Shown here: in pieces, positions 16,825 to 24,693 of the stretch
Position numbering within the stretch: position 1 is the first letter of the stretch
Layout: the number at the start of each line of letters is the position of its first letter
Origin: Pollutimonas harenae
Lineage (GTDB): Bacteria > Pseudomonadota > Gammaproteobacteria > Burkholderiales > Burkholderiaceae_B
Direction of reading: 5' to 3'
DNA: 64,000 nt
Assembly: GCF_004153685.1 (NCBI RefSeq)
Contig: NZ_SDQD01000001.1
Span: forward strand, 372,001-436,000
Position numbers and translations under genes: made by a program
The notes under the pieces: generated by a model
Database searches by the model: none
What the model saw: only the letters and a program-made list of their open reading frames with translations
Told to the model about the DNA's origin: nothing

Positions 16825-18303
16825 ATGTTCGCCCTCGCAGAATCCGATCCGGAACTCTCCAAGGATGACGCCAGTCTGATCGAGGACAGACTGCGTACGG
16901 CCTTACTTAAGGCCCAGTATGCACGGCTCAAGCAACAGAATTGCGCCCTCCTGATCGTGATCGCCGGCATCGATGGCGCAGGCAAAGGCGCCACGGTGGC
17001 CATGCTCAACGAATGGATGGACGCCCGCCATATACGCACCCTGGCCTTCGGCCCACCAGCCCCCGACGAACACGGCCGCCCCTGGCTATGGCGTTACTGG
17101 CAGCAACTGCCCGCCAAGGGCAAGACCGGCATCGTATTCGGTTCATGGTATCGACCCCTGCTAAAAGAGGCGGCGCGCAAGAAGCCCCGTCAAAAACGTA
17201 TATTGGCCTTATCGCGCGTCATACGCGACTTCGAAAATACGCTGGCGCAAAATGGCGTGCAGGTCGTCAAACTGTGGTATCACCTGTCGCAGCGAGCTCA
17301 AGTACAGCGTACTGAAAAGCTGTTATCCGACCCCGATACTGCCTGGCGGGTGAAACCCGAAGATCTGAAAGTAAAGAAAAAGTTTCCTCGCTTGCGTGAT
17401 GCGGGTGCATTGGCCATCACGCTCACGCACGAAACCCACGCACCCTGGGTTGTCATTCCGGCCGCCGATACGCAAATGCGCGAAATCAGTACTGGCCAGG
17501 TGGTATTGGCTGCCTTGCGCAAGCGACGTATTGCACCGGCGCAGCCTTTGGTACAAGCCAGCGAAGCCATTATGGCCCCGCCCGCCCCATCACTGGCTGA
17601 TCTGGACTACGATGCCAAGCTGGAGGACGACGAATACGACACTCTGCTACCCGACTGGCAAGGCCGCCTCGCCCGTCTGGTACGGCACGAAAAATTTGCC
17701 CAGACCCCGGTCGTGCTGGTATTCGAAGGCCAGGATGCGGCAGGCAAAGGCGGAACCATACGGCGCATTACGCATGCGCTGGATCCCCGCCAGTTCCGCG
17801 CCATTCCCATTTCAGCGCCGACCAAGGACGAACTTGCCCACCCTTATCTGTGGCGTTTCTGGCGCGACTTGCCCATTCCTGGCCACATTTCGATTTTTGA
17901 CCGCTCCTGGTACGGTCGCGTGCTGGTCGAGCGGGTAGAAAAATACGCAAGCGAAACCGAATGGCAGCGGGCTTACGACGAAATCAATCAGTTTGAGTCT
18001 CAGTTGCTTGATAGCGGCACTGTAGTGCTGAAATTTTGGCTGGCTGTCAGCAAAGAGGAACAACTCAAGCGCTTTCATGAGCGCGAGGCCTCGCCCTTCA
18101 AATCATTCAAGATCACACCGGAAGACTGGCGCAATCGCAAGCAATGGGATGCCTATATAAAGGCGACCAACGATATGTTTCAGCACACCAGCACTCAGGC
18201 CTGCCCCTGGCATATGGTGTCTGCCAACGACAAGCGTCATGCCCGCGTGGCCGTGCTCCGACACGTGGTCAGGGCACTCGAAGATGCTCTAGGCCTGGAC
18301 TGA
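16825..18303 (+). CDS. pap: Two-domain polyphosphate kinase 2 (polyphosphate:AMP phosphotransferase type)
   Basis: A 492-residue protein made of two PPK2 domains in tandem, the class II architecture that phosphorylates AMP to ADP using polyphosphate. The C-terminal domain is intact: Walker A EGQDAAGKGG (301-310), lid region, and the Walker B-type FDRSWYGR (358-365). The N-terminal domain keeps GIDGAGKG (48-55) but its matching segment is VFGSWYRP (about 104-111), missing the Asp and Arg of FDRSWY, so it is probably structural rather than catalytic. It follows trpC by 9 bases and may be co-transcribed with the trp genes. The symbol is given by architecture; nucleotide specificity is inferred. 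Confidence 0.88.
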   Translation: MFALAESDPELSKDDASLIEDRLRTALLKAQYARLKQQNCALLIVIAGIDGAGKGATVAMLNEWMDARHIRTLAFGPPAPDEHGRPWLWRYWQQLPAKGKTGIVFGSWYRPLLKEAARKKPRQKRILALSRVIRDFENTLAQNGVQVVKLWYHLSQRAQVQRTEKLLSDPDTAWRVKPEDLKVKKKFPRLRDAGALAITLTHETHAPWVVIPAADTQMREISTGQVVLAALRKRRIAPAQPLVQASEAIMAPPAPSLADLDYDAKLEDDEYDTLLPDWQGRLARLVRHEKFAQTPVVLVFEGQDAAGKGGTIRRITHALDPRQFRAIPISAPTKDELAHPYLWRFWRDLPIPGHISIFDRSWYGRVLVERVEKYASETEWQRAYDEINQFESQLLDSGTVVLKFWLAVSKEEQLKRFHEREASPFKSFKITPEDWRNRKQWDAYIKATNDMFQHTSTQACPWHMVSANDKRHARVAVLRHVVRALEDALGLD

Positions 18304-18324
18304 CGCCCATTAACAAGACTGACC

Positions 18325-18804
18325 ATGACACAGCTTCCCCGCCCCTGCCCCTTATGCCACGAAGCCGGCGGCACCCTCGTATGGCAAAACCCGCAACTGC
18401 GAGTCATTGCTGTCGACGAGCCCTCACACCCTGGTTTCACCCGCGTCATCTGGCAAGACCACATTACCGAAATGACACAACTGCCGTCACAGGCGCGCAA
18501 TCATTTCATGGAAGCGGTCTGGCTGGTAGAACAAGTTCAGCGCCAGATGCTGCAACCCGACAAGATCAATCTGGCCCAATTCGGCAATATGGTGCCCCAT
18601 CTGCACTGGCATATTATTCCCCGCTGGGCAGACGACAGCCACTTTCCTGAAGCCATTTGGGCGGCTGCCCCCTTGCGTACACCTGAACAGAAGACTGCCT
18701 GGGTGCAACACAAAGCCAATGTAAATAAGCTGCTGCCCCAATACTGGGCAGCGCTACAAGCAACGTTGCAGCGCAACAACATAGGGATTACCCCAAAGTC
18801 ATAA
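18325..18804 (+). CDS. HIT-family nucleotide hydrolase/transferase
   Basis: A 159-residue histidine-triad protein with HLHWH at 92-96 (His-x-His-x-His) and the preceding strand NLAQFGNMV. The N-terminus begins with CPLC at 8-11, a Cys pair that may bind zinc. HIT proteins hydrolyse nucleotide-phosphate bonds, such as adenosine phosphoramidates; the substrate here is unknown. It follows the PPK2 gene by 21 bases. Its last codons overlap the likely promoter of the downstream helicase. Confidence 0.9.
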   Translation: MTQLPRPCPLCHEAGGTLVWQNPQLRVIAVDEPSHPGFTRVIWQDHITEMTQLPSQARNHFMEAVWLVEQVQRQMLQPDKINLAQFGNMVPHLHWHIIPRWADDSHFPEAIWAAAPLRTPEQKTAWVQHKANVNKLLPQYWAALQATLQRNNIGITPKS

Positions 18805-18816
18805 TGCAGTTATAAT
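18788..18816 (+). promoter_or_regulatory. Candidate sigma-70 promoter for the RNA helicase
   Basis: A perfect TATAAT at 18811-18816 with a weak TTACCC -35 at 18788-18793 and a 17-base spacer. It overlaps the last codons of the HIT gene. Transcription would start near 18823, leaving about 240 bases of leader before the helicase ATG at 19063. Confidence 0.55.
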
Positions 18817-18822
18817 CTGCCC

Positions 18823-19062
18823 ACTGCATTTTTCACGCGTCGACATTTTCATACAGCACATGCTGTCGCTAGCAGTTGACTGATTCGTCAGCACCCATGT
18901 CGTACGCCATCGCTCCCTGACCTCCGAGCCTTTCGCCGCGTATTCACAAACGCTGCACTTTGGGTTGATTCGGTCGGCACGATGCTCCAATCAACCAGCG
19001 CTCCGGGCTCACTTCCATTGCCCCTCGCTATGTGCATGCCGTTCGTTCGGCAAAGGATACAC
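18823..19062 (+). promoter_or_regulatory. Long structured 5' leader of the RNA helicase mRNA
   Basis: About 240 bases without a convincing gene. It contains a perfect 8-bp stem, GGTTGATT (18963-18970) with AATCAACC (18989-18996), and smaller palindromes such as ACAGCACATGCTGT. Long leaders are known on cold-shock RNA helicase mRNAs (csdA type), where they control mRNA stability; applying that here is inference. Confidence 0.4.
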
Positions 19063-20766
19063 ATGTCTTTCGATACTTTAGGTCTCGCGCCTTCCCTATT
19101 GTCTGCCGTTCTGAAAGCCGGCTTTACCGAGCCCACTTCAGTCCAGGCTGCGGCCATTCCTAAGGCCCTGGCAGGCCATGACCTGATGGTTTCATCACAA
19201 ACTGGCAGCGGTAAAACCGCCGCCTTCATGCTGCCCGCCCTGAACCGTATTTCACACATGCCACCCAACAAGGGATCAGGCGTGCAAGTACTGGTGCTGA
19301 CTCCCACCCGCGAATTGGCCATGCAGGTTGCCGACGCCACCAAGCAATATGGTGCACACCTTAAAGACTTGCGCACCGCCGTGGTGGTTGGCGGCATGCC
19401 TTATGGCGCGCAACTCAAGGCCTTGTCACGTCGCGTAGACGTGCTGGTCGCCACTCCTGGCCGTCTGATCGATCATCTGCAGGCCAAGCGTGTCAACCTG
19501 TCGACCGTCCATACCCTGGTACTGGACGAAGCCGACCGCATGCTGGACATGGGTTTCATTGAAGATATCGAAACCATTGTTGGCCGTACGCCGGCCGACC
19601 GCCAGACTCTGTTGTTCTCGGCAACGCTGGATGGCACCATTGCCCGCCTGGCCGCCAAGATGATGCGCGATCCGCTGCAAATCGAGATCTCGGGTCAGAA
19701 GCAGAAACACACCAATATCACCCAAAGCCTGCTGTACGCAGACGACAACGGGCACAAAATGCGCCTGCTGGACCATCTGCTGCGCGATAGCAATCTGGAT
19801 CAAGCCATAGTCTTTACCGCGACCAAGCGCGGCGCCGATGACTTGGCCGACCGCCTGGCTGATCAAGGCTTTGCCGCTGCAGCGCTGCATGGTGACATGA
19901 ACCAGCGCCAGCGCACCCGTACCCTGGGCCTGCTGCAAAAAGGCAAGTTGCGCATTCTGGTTGCCACTGACGTGGCGGCCCGTGGCATTGACGTGCAGGG
20001 CATCAGCCACGCCGTCAACTATGACTTGCCCATGCAGGCTGAGGACTATGTTCACCGTATCGGCCGCACCGGCCGCGCCGGACGCAGCGGTCTGGCCTAC
20101 ACCCTGGCCACGCATTCCGAGCGCCACAAAGTACGCCGCATCGAACACTTTATTGGCCAGCCAATTCCCGCCGAAGTCATCGAAGGACTGGAGCCCAAGA
20201 AAACGGCACGCCCCACCTACACTGACCGGAAAGGCAGCGGCGACAAGAAATTCGGATCGCGTGGCGGCTTTGGCGGTGGCAAGTCTGGCTACGGTGGTGG
20301 AAAACCCGGCTACGGTCGCAAGCCCGGTGGCGATCGCGCTCCTTACGGCGACAAGCCTGCTTTTGAAGGCAAGCCCCGCTTTGGCGACAAGCCTGCTTAC
20401 GAAAGCCGCCCGGCACGCAGCGACCGTCCGGCCTACGAAGGCCGTCCCGCCTCTGATCGCGCTGGCGACAGCCGTAGAAGCTTCGACGGTGAAGAGCGCG
20501 GCGGCTACAAAGGCCGTAGCACCGAAGCACGCCCCCCGCGCAGCGACCGCCCAGGCTTTGGCGATCGCCCTGCATACGCTGGCCGCGCCTCGCGTGAAGA
20601 CCGCCCTGCATTTGGCGACCGTCCCGCACGTCCGTCACGCCCCGAGTTTTCGCACAAAGGCCCAGGCAAGCCTGCCGGACGTCCTGCGGCTCGCCCCGGC
20701 TTTTCCAGCGGCAAACCCACTTCGACACGCGGTAAAAGCGCAGCTCGTCGCGGCGACTTTGCCTGA
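19063..20766 (+). CDS. rhlE: DEAD-box ATP-dependent RNA helicase, RhlE type
   Basis: A 567-residue protein from ATG 19063, with AAAGGAT before it; the frame runs on upstream to 18982 but the family begins at MSFDTLGL. RecA-like core: Q motif FTEPTSVQ, SQTGSGKT (45-52), PTRELA, DEAD at 155-158, SAT at 186-188 and HRIGRTGRAGRSG in the second lobe (about 345). From about residue 385 the tail is low complexity, rich in Gly, Arg, Asp and Pro, first Gly-Tyr repeats, then repeats like DRPAYEGRPA, likely RNA-binding and disordered. It unwinds structured RNA in ribosome assembly or mRNA decay. Followed by a strong terminator. Confidence 0.92.
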   Translation: MSFDTLGLAPSLLSAVLKAGFTEPTSVQAAAIPKALAGHDLMVSSQTGSGKTAAFMLPALNRISHMPPNKGSGVQVLVLTPTRELAMQVADATKQYGAHLKDLRTAVVVGGMPYGAQLKALSRRVDVLVATPGRLIDHLQAKRVNLSTVHTLVLDEADRMLDMGFIEDIETIVGRTPADRQTLLFSATLDGTIARLAAKMMRDPLQIEISGQKQKHTNITQSLLYADDNGHKMRLLDHLLRDSNLDQAIVFTATKRGADDLADRLADQGFAAAALHGDMNQRQRTRTLGLLQKGKLRILVATDVAARGIDVQGISHAVNYDLPMQAEDYVHRIGRTGRAGRSGLAYTLATHSERHKVRRIEHFIGQPIPAEVIEGLEPKKTARPTYTDRKGSGDKKFGSRGGFGGGKSGYGGGKPGYGRKPGGDRAPYGDKPAFEGKPRFGDKPAYESRPARSDRPAYEGRPASDRAGDSRRSFDGEERGGYKGRSTEARPPRSDRPGFGDRPAYAGRASREDRPAFGDRPARPSRPEFSHKGPGKPAGRPAARPGFSSGKPTSTRGKSAARRGDFA

Positions 20767-20821
20767 TAACCAGAAAGAAAGCAGATTAGTCCACCAGGGC
20801 TGATTTGCCCGCATACCCATC

Positions 20822-20857
20822 AAAAAGGGCTTGGCGATGATTCGCCAAGCCCTTTTT
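20822..20857. terminator. Bidirectional rho-independent terminator
   Basis: A perfect 16-bp stem: AAAAAGGGCTTGGCGA (20822-20837), loop TGAT, and its complement at 20842-20857 ending in TTTTT. It follows rhlE and, read on the other strand, also follows the convergent LysR gene. It marks the left edge of the GC-rich block. Confidence 0.93.
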
Positions 20858-20894
20858 GTTTCACGATGACGCCACTTGTGAGGGAGGGCGCTAA

Positions 20895-21812
20895 TCAATT
20901 CCGAAGCCCGCGCAAGCCGAAACGGCCTTGCTGGCCTGCGCGGCGGGCCGCCTCGACCAGCGCTGCACTGGCGGCGCTGTCCTCTCGGGCGAAAGCATAG
21001 AAACGCGCCATCGGCAGTTCGGGCAGACCGTCATCGCTGCCCAGCACGCGCAAAGCGTCGCTGCGCTGGCTGTCGGCGATGACGGTGACGGCAAAGCCGG
21101 AACGTGCTGCCGACAGGCAGCCGGCCATACTGCTGCTCTCGAAGACGATGCGCCACGCCTGATCCGTTTTGCCCAGCGCCGTTACAGCGGATTCACGATA
21201 GACGCACGGCTCGGGAAAGACCGCCAGCGGCAGCGGCTGGCCCGCCGGCAGGGACTGATCCGCGGCATAGGCCCAGACCAGCGGTTCTTCCCACAATAAC
21301 GTGCCGCTACCCTCGACCCGGCTGCATTGCTTGCCGAACACGAGATCCAGACGGCCGCGCTCCTGCTGGCGCAGCAGATCGGCGGTGATGCCGACCTTCA
21401 GTTCGATCGTTGCGTCGGGGAGCCACTGGCGAAAGCGTTGCAGAACCTGGGGCAACCAGGCGCCGGCAAAGTCTTCTGATGCGCCGATGCGCAGCTTTCC
21501 GCGTAGCGGTGTGCCTCGCAGCTTGGCGCGGGCCTCGCGCTCCAGATCGAGGATGTTGCGGCCGTAGGCGTATAGGGTGTCGCCTGCCTGCGTCAGCTCC
21601 AGGCGGCGCGTGGTGCGCGCCAACAGGCTGGCGCCGGCGATCTGTTCCAGCCGCCGCATGTGCCCGCTGACGGCCGAAGGCGTCAGCGCCAGGCGCTCGG
21701 CGGCTGCGGCAAAGCTGCCGCTGTCCACGATTTCAAGGAAGGTGCGCAGCAGCACGGTATCCAGCGGCGGGCCGTCGGTGGCAGGCGAAGCAGTGTCCAT
21801 TCGATCATTCAA
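20895..21812 (-). CDS. LysR-family transcriptional regulator
   Basis: A 305-residue regulator. N-terminal winged helix-turn-helix at about 16-75, with FLEIVDSGSFAAAAERLALTPSAVSGHMRRLEQ, then the periplasmic-binding-like effector domain (about 100-300). It is transcribed away from the alpha/beta hydrolase gene; the 93-base region between them holds an inverted repeat suited to control both. GC content is visibly above that of the surrounding genes, as is the hydrolase's, suggesting both came together by transfer. Effector unknown; by analogy it may be a substrate of the hydrolase. Confidence 0.9.
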   Translation of the reverse strand: MNDRMDTASPATDGPPLDTVLLRTFLEIVDSGSFAAAAERLALTPSAVSGHMRRLEQIAGASLLARTTRRLELTQAGDTLYAYGRNILDLEREARAKLRGTPLRGKLRIGASEDFAGAWLPQVLQRFRQWLPDATIELKVGITADLLRQQERGRLDLVFGKQCSRVEGSGTLLWEEPLVWAYAADQSLPAGQPLPLAVFPEPCVYRESAVTALGKTDQAWRIVFESSSMAGCLSAARSGFAVTVIADSQRSDALRVLGSDDGLPELPMARFYAFAREDSAASAALVEAARRAGQQGRFGLRGLRN

Positions 21813-21819
21813 AATAAAA

Positions 21820-21840
21820 AATCATCAATACACAATGATT
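21820..21840. promoter_or_regulatory. Candidate LysR operator
   Basis: AATCAT at 21820-21825 and ATGATT at 21835-21840 form a perfect 6-bp inverted repeat with a 9-base spacer in the AT-rich gap between the divergent LysR and hydrolase genes. Spacing does not exactly fit the T-N11-A pattern, so the assignment is tentative. Confidence 0.45.
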
Positions 21841-21905
21841 ATTCACCAATTGAGCGGTGTCGTCCAGCTACGCTGGGGTTATCTTTCATGACACAGGACA
21901 ACACT

Positions 21906-22793
21906 ATGAGTGCCTACCAGCACGCCTTGACCGACCGACTGGACATTGCCTATCTCGAATGGAACTCGCAGGGCGAGCGAACGGCCATCCTGCTGCACGG
22001 CTGGCCGGATAGCCCCGAGTGCTGGAAGGCCGTAGCGCCCATCCTTGCCGATGCCGGCTACCGGATATTGGCACCGGCGCTGCGCGGTTTCACGCCGACC
22101 CGGTTCCGCGATGCCGCCACGCCGCGCAGCGGCCAGTTGTCCGCGCTGGGGCGCGATCTGCTGGACTTCATCGACGTGCTGGAGCTGCAACAGCCGGCCC
22201 TGGTCGGCCACGACTGGGGCGCCCGCGCGGCCGCCAATGCCTGCGGTCTGCGCGATGGCGTGGCCTCGCATTTGGTGATGCTGTCGGTCGGCTACGGCAC
22301 CAACGACCCGAACCAGCCATTGTCCTTGGCGCAGGCGCGCAACTACTGGTATCACTGGTACATGGCCACGCCGCGCGGCGAGCGCGTGGTGCGAGAAGAG
22401 CGCGAGGCGTTCGCTCGGCAGATGTGGGACACCTGGGCGCCTACCGGCTGGTATGAGCCGGTCGATTTCGACGAGGCAGCGCGGGCGTTCCAGGGCGAGG
22501 ACTGGGCGGACATCGTGCTGCACTCCTACCGCCACCGCTGGGGCTTCGCCGAGGGCGACTCCACCTACGCGGAAGACGAGGCACGCCTGAATCCCGCGCC
22601 CGTCCTGTCGGTGCCGGCCCTGGTACTGCACGGTGGGGCCGATACCTGCAACCACCCCCGCAGTTCCATGGGACGGGAAGCGTTCTTCACGGGCCGCTAC
22701 GAGCGGCAGGTGCTCGACGAGATTGGGCACTTCCCGCAGCGGGAGGCTCCGCAGGCGGTTGCCGATGCCATCCTGCGGTTCTGCCTGAAGTAA
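21906..22793 (+). CDS. Alpha/beta-hydrolase, epoxide hydrolase-like
   Basis: A 295-residue protein from ATG 21906, which has AGGA eight bases before it; an in-frame ATG at 21888 is a possible alternative. The oxyanion motif HGWPDSP (31-37) and nucleophile elbow GHDWGA (101-106, Asp103) with a late GHFPQRE His mark the epoxide hydrolase/haloalkane dehalogenase branch, which uses Asp as the nucleophile. A cap region of about 120-230 is rich in Trp and Tyr. Substrate unknown. One 60-base row in the gene (22201-22260) counts 78% GC, against 63% for a row (24301-24360) in the next intact large gene. The stop codon lies exactly where the remnant of another gene begins. Confidence 0.85.
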   Translation: MSAYQHALTDRLDIAYLEWNSQGERTAILLHGWPDSPECWKAVAPILADAGYRILAPALRGFTPTRFRDAATPRSGQLSALGRDLLDFIDVLELQQPALVGHDWGARAAANACGLRDGVASHLVMLSVGYGTNDPNQPLSLAQARNYWYHWYMATPRGERVVREEREAFARQMWDTWAPTGWYEPVDFDEAARAFQGEDWADIVLHSYRHRWGFAEGDSTYAEDEARLNPAPVLSVPALVLHGGADTCNHPRSSMGREAFFTGRYERQVLDEIGHFPQREAPQAVADAILRFCLK

Positions 22794-23184
22794 GTGGCAA
22801 GGGTTTCGTAGCCCATGGCACCAGCCTGTCGGACCACTCCTGGCGAGCTTGGGGATGCACCAGCATTGCTGACGATGACAGCACCTTGACTAGTTCCACG
22901 GGATCGCATGCCACGCCATGGTCCGCCTCATAATGCAGCCCCATAATGTGGTCATCGGGATAGCAACGAATCAAAGTCTGTTCCGGACGGGGCAGGGTTG
23001 GAAATGTATATTCCTGGGTAGGAATGTCGCCCAAGCGAGTGCCCAAAGCGAGAATCAGATCGCTGTCCCGAAACGCGTCCATTTGCGCAGCCGAAGGTGC
23101 CAAGCCTAGCTCGCCTGCGTAAAGCGATACGGCGATCTGAATGTCATCGCCACGCCTCATATTGGTTTCGTAGAGAAAAACAGC
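22794..23184 (-). pseudogene. Remnant of a thiamine-diphosphate (acetolactate synthase-like) enzyme
   Basis: The minus strand from about 23184 to 22794 encodes AVFLYETN followed by YAGELGLAPSAAQMDAF, DLILALGTRLGDIPTQEYTF and a segment ending in LVPWATKP: the central (TPP_enzyme_M) domain of acetolactate synthase-like enzymes. The N-terminal domain is missing upstream, where a TAG interrupts the frame, and the C-terminal TPP-binding domain is missing downstream; homology stops at about 22794, right at the hydrolase stop codon. The open frame running on to 22687 is only the antisense of the hydrolase. It is therefore a broken gene, perhaps cut by insertion of the LysR/hydrolase block. Confidence 0.75.
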
Positions 23185-23275
23185 TACGAGATTCTATTCA
23201 ACGCCGTTTTCGAACGCTTTCTTGCCTTCCTCGAGCAAGCCGAAAGTTCAAGATAACACTCGCTACAATAGCGGC

Positions 23276-23443
23276 ATGAAACAGCTATTGGGCAAGCCGC
23301 TACTTTTCGCTTTCCTGTTGTCGATTCCTTTGTGGATTGTCTTCAGCAACTATATCGTCGCCATCACCGTAGGGCTGTTGGTGGCTTTCCTTGCATCCAT
23401 GTGCTACAGCCTGTACCTGATGAACAGGAAGAAGAAGCCATGA
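23276..23443 (+). CDS. Small two-helix membrane protein
   Basis: A 55-residue protein from ATG 23276, MKQLLGKPLLFAFLLSIPLW..., with two hydrophobic helices (about 8-24 and 27-46) and a basic end NRKKKP. A TACAAT box lies at 23264-23269, so close to the ATG that the message may be almost leaderless. Its stop overlaps the start of the methyltransferase gene (ATGA at 23440-23443), which implies coupling. Function unknown; a related small protein commonly precedes this methyltransferase in the family as I recall, which I could not check. Confidence 0.7.
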   Translation: MKQLLGKPLLFAFLLSIPLWIVFSNYIVAITVGLLVAFLASMCYSLYLMNRKKKP

Positions 23444-24645
23444 AGTCCAACAGCACACAGTCCCCGAGCTTGCCCGTGCCAGATGCCGAAGCCTACGCAC
23501 ATCAGCAAGCTGTCGAACGGCACCTGGGCCAGCAGATTCAGGCCAGCGAGTCGGGTTTTCTGCCATTTGAACAGTGGATGGATGCAGCTCTCTATGCCCC
23601 GGGACTGGGTTATTACGCCGCCGGGAATACCAAGTTCGGCAGCACATTACCTACAGGCGACTTCACCACCGCACCCGAACTCACGCCTTTGTTTGCCCAG
23701 ACCCTGGCCCGGCAAGTAGCACAGGTGCTGCAGGCCAGTGACTCACACACTGTCCTGGAGTTCGGCGCCGGTTCAGGCTCCATGGCTGCTGCCATGATTC
23801 CCGCCCTGCGCGAGCTGGGCCTGCAGCCCGTCTATCAAATCCTCGAGGTCTCGGGTGACCTGCAGCAGCGCCAGAAGCAACGGCTTGAACCATTAGGCGA
23901 TGCGGTGCAATGGCTGACGGCACTGCCCCAGGAGTTTTCCGGCTGCATATTGGCCAACGAAGTGCTGGACGCCATGCCGGTAACGCTGTTCAGCTGGGAC
24001 CAACGCGGCGATCTGCAGGAGCTGGGCGTGCGTACGGCGCCTCCCAACGCTACCGGCGATGGCGACGACCCCTTCGAGCTTGCACAGCGTGCTGCCTCGA
24101 GCCAGCTGCACAATATTCTGGCTCAGCGCATGCCGCCTCTGCCCGGCTATCAATCCGAAATCAATCTGCGGGCCGAAGCCTGGATCAGAGAAATGGGCAC
24201 ATGGCTCAAGCGTGGTGCTGCCTTGCTGATCGATTACGGGTTTCCGCAGCGCGAGTATTACCATCCACAAAGAGCTGAAGGCACTCTGATGTGTCACTAC
24301 CGCCACCACGCACACGCCCAGCCTTTGCTCTACACCGGACTACAAGACATCACTGCCCACGTTGACTTCACCGCCATGGCAGATGCGGCCCTCGAAGGCG
24401 GACTGAACGTTCTGGGCTACACCTCGCAAGCACGTTTTCTGATGAATGCGGGGCTGCCCGAATTATTGGCTCAGGCCTCCCGGATCGACTCAGCCACAGC
24501 CGCTCACGGTCATACCCTGTCGGCGGTACAAAAACTGCTGTCAGAAGCCGAGATGGGAGAGCTTTTCAAGGTATTGGCCATAGGCCGCGACATCGATCAG
24601 CCACTTATAGGCTTCATCCGGGGCGATCGCCTCAACCGGCTATAG
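23440..24645 (+). CDS. SAM-dependent methyltransferase, MidA/NDUFAF7 family (COG1565)
   Basis: A 401-residue protein. The start at 23440 is fixed by the ATGA overlap with the small membrane protein; the frame open to 23332 is not used. Visible family pieces: FLPFEQWMDAALYAPGLGYY, KFGSTLPTGDFTTAPELTPLF, SAM-binding VLEFGAGSGSMAAAM (about 104-118), ILANEVLDAMPV and LIDYGFPQREYYHPQR. Mitochondrial NDUFAF7 methylates an Arg of a complex I subunit; the role of bacterial members is not established. Length is normal for the family. Confidence 0.9.
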   Translation: MKSNSTQSPSLPVPDAEAYAHQQAVERHLGQQIQASESGFLPFEQWMDAALYAPGLGYYAAGNTKFGSTLPTGDFTTAPELTPLFAQTLARQVAQVLQASDSHTVLEFGAGSGSMAAAMIPALRELGLQPVYQILEVSGDLQQRQKQRLEPLGDAVQWLTALPQEFSGCILANEVLDAMPVTLFSWDQRGDLQELGVRTAPPNATGDGDDPFELAQRAASSQLHNILAQRMPPLPGYQSEINLRAEAWIREMGTWLKRGAALLIDYGFPQREYYHPQRAEGTLMCHYRHHAHAQPLLYTGLQDITAHVDFTAMADAALEGGLNVLGYTSQARFLMNAGLPELLAQASRIDSATAAHGHTLSAVQKLLSEAEMGELFKVLAIGRDIDQPLIGFIRGDRLNRL

Positions 24646-24693
24646 GGCCGGGACTTCGTTTACTATTTCGTCAACAACCTTGGCGGAGTATTT

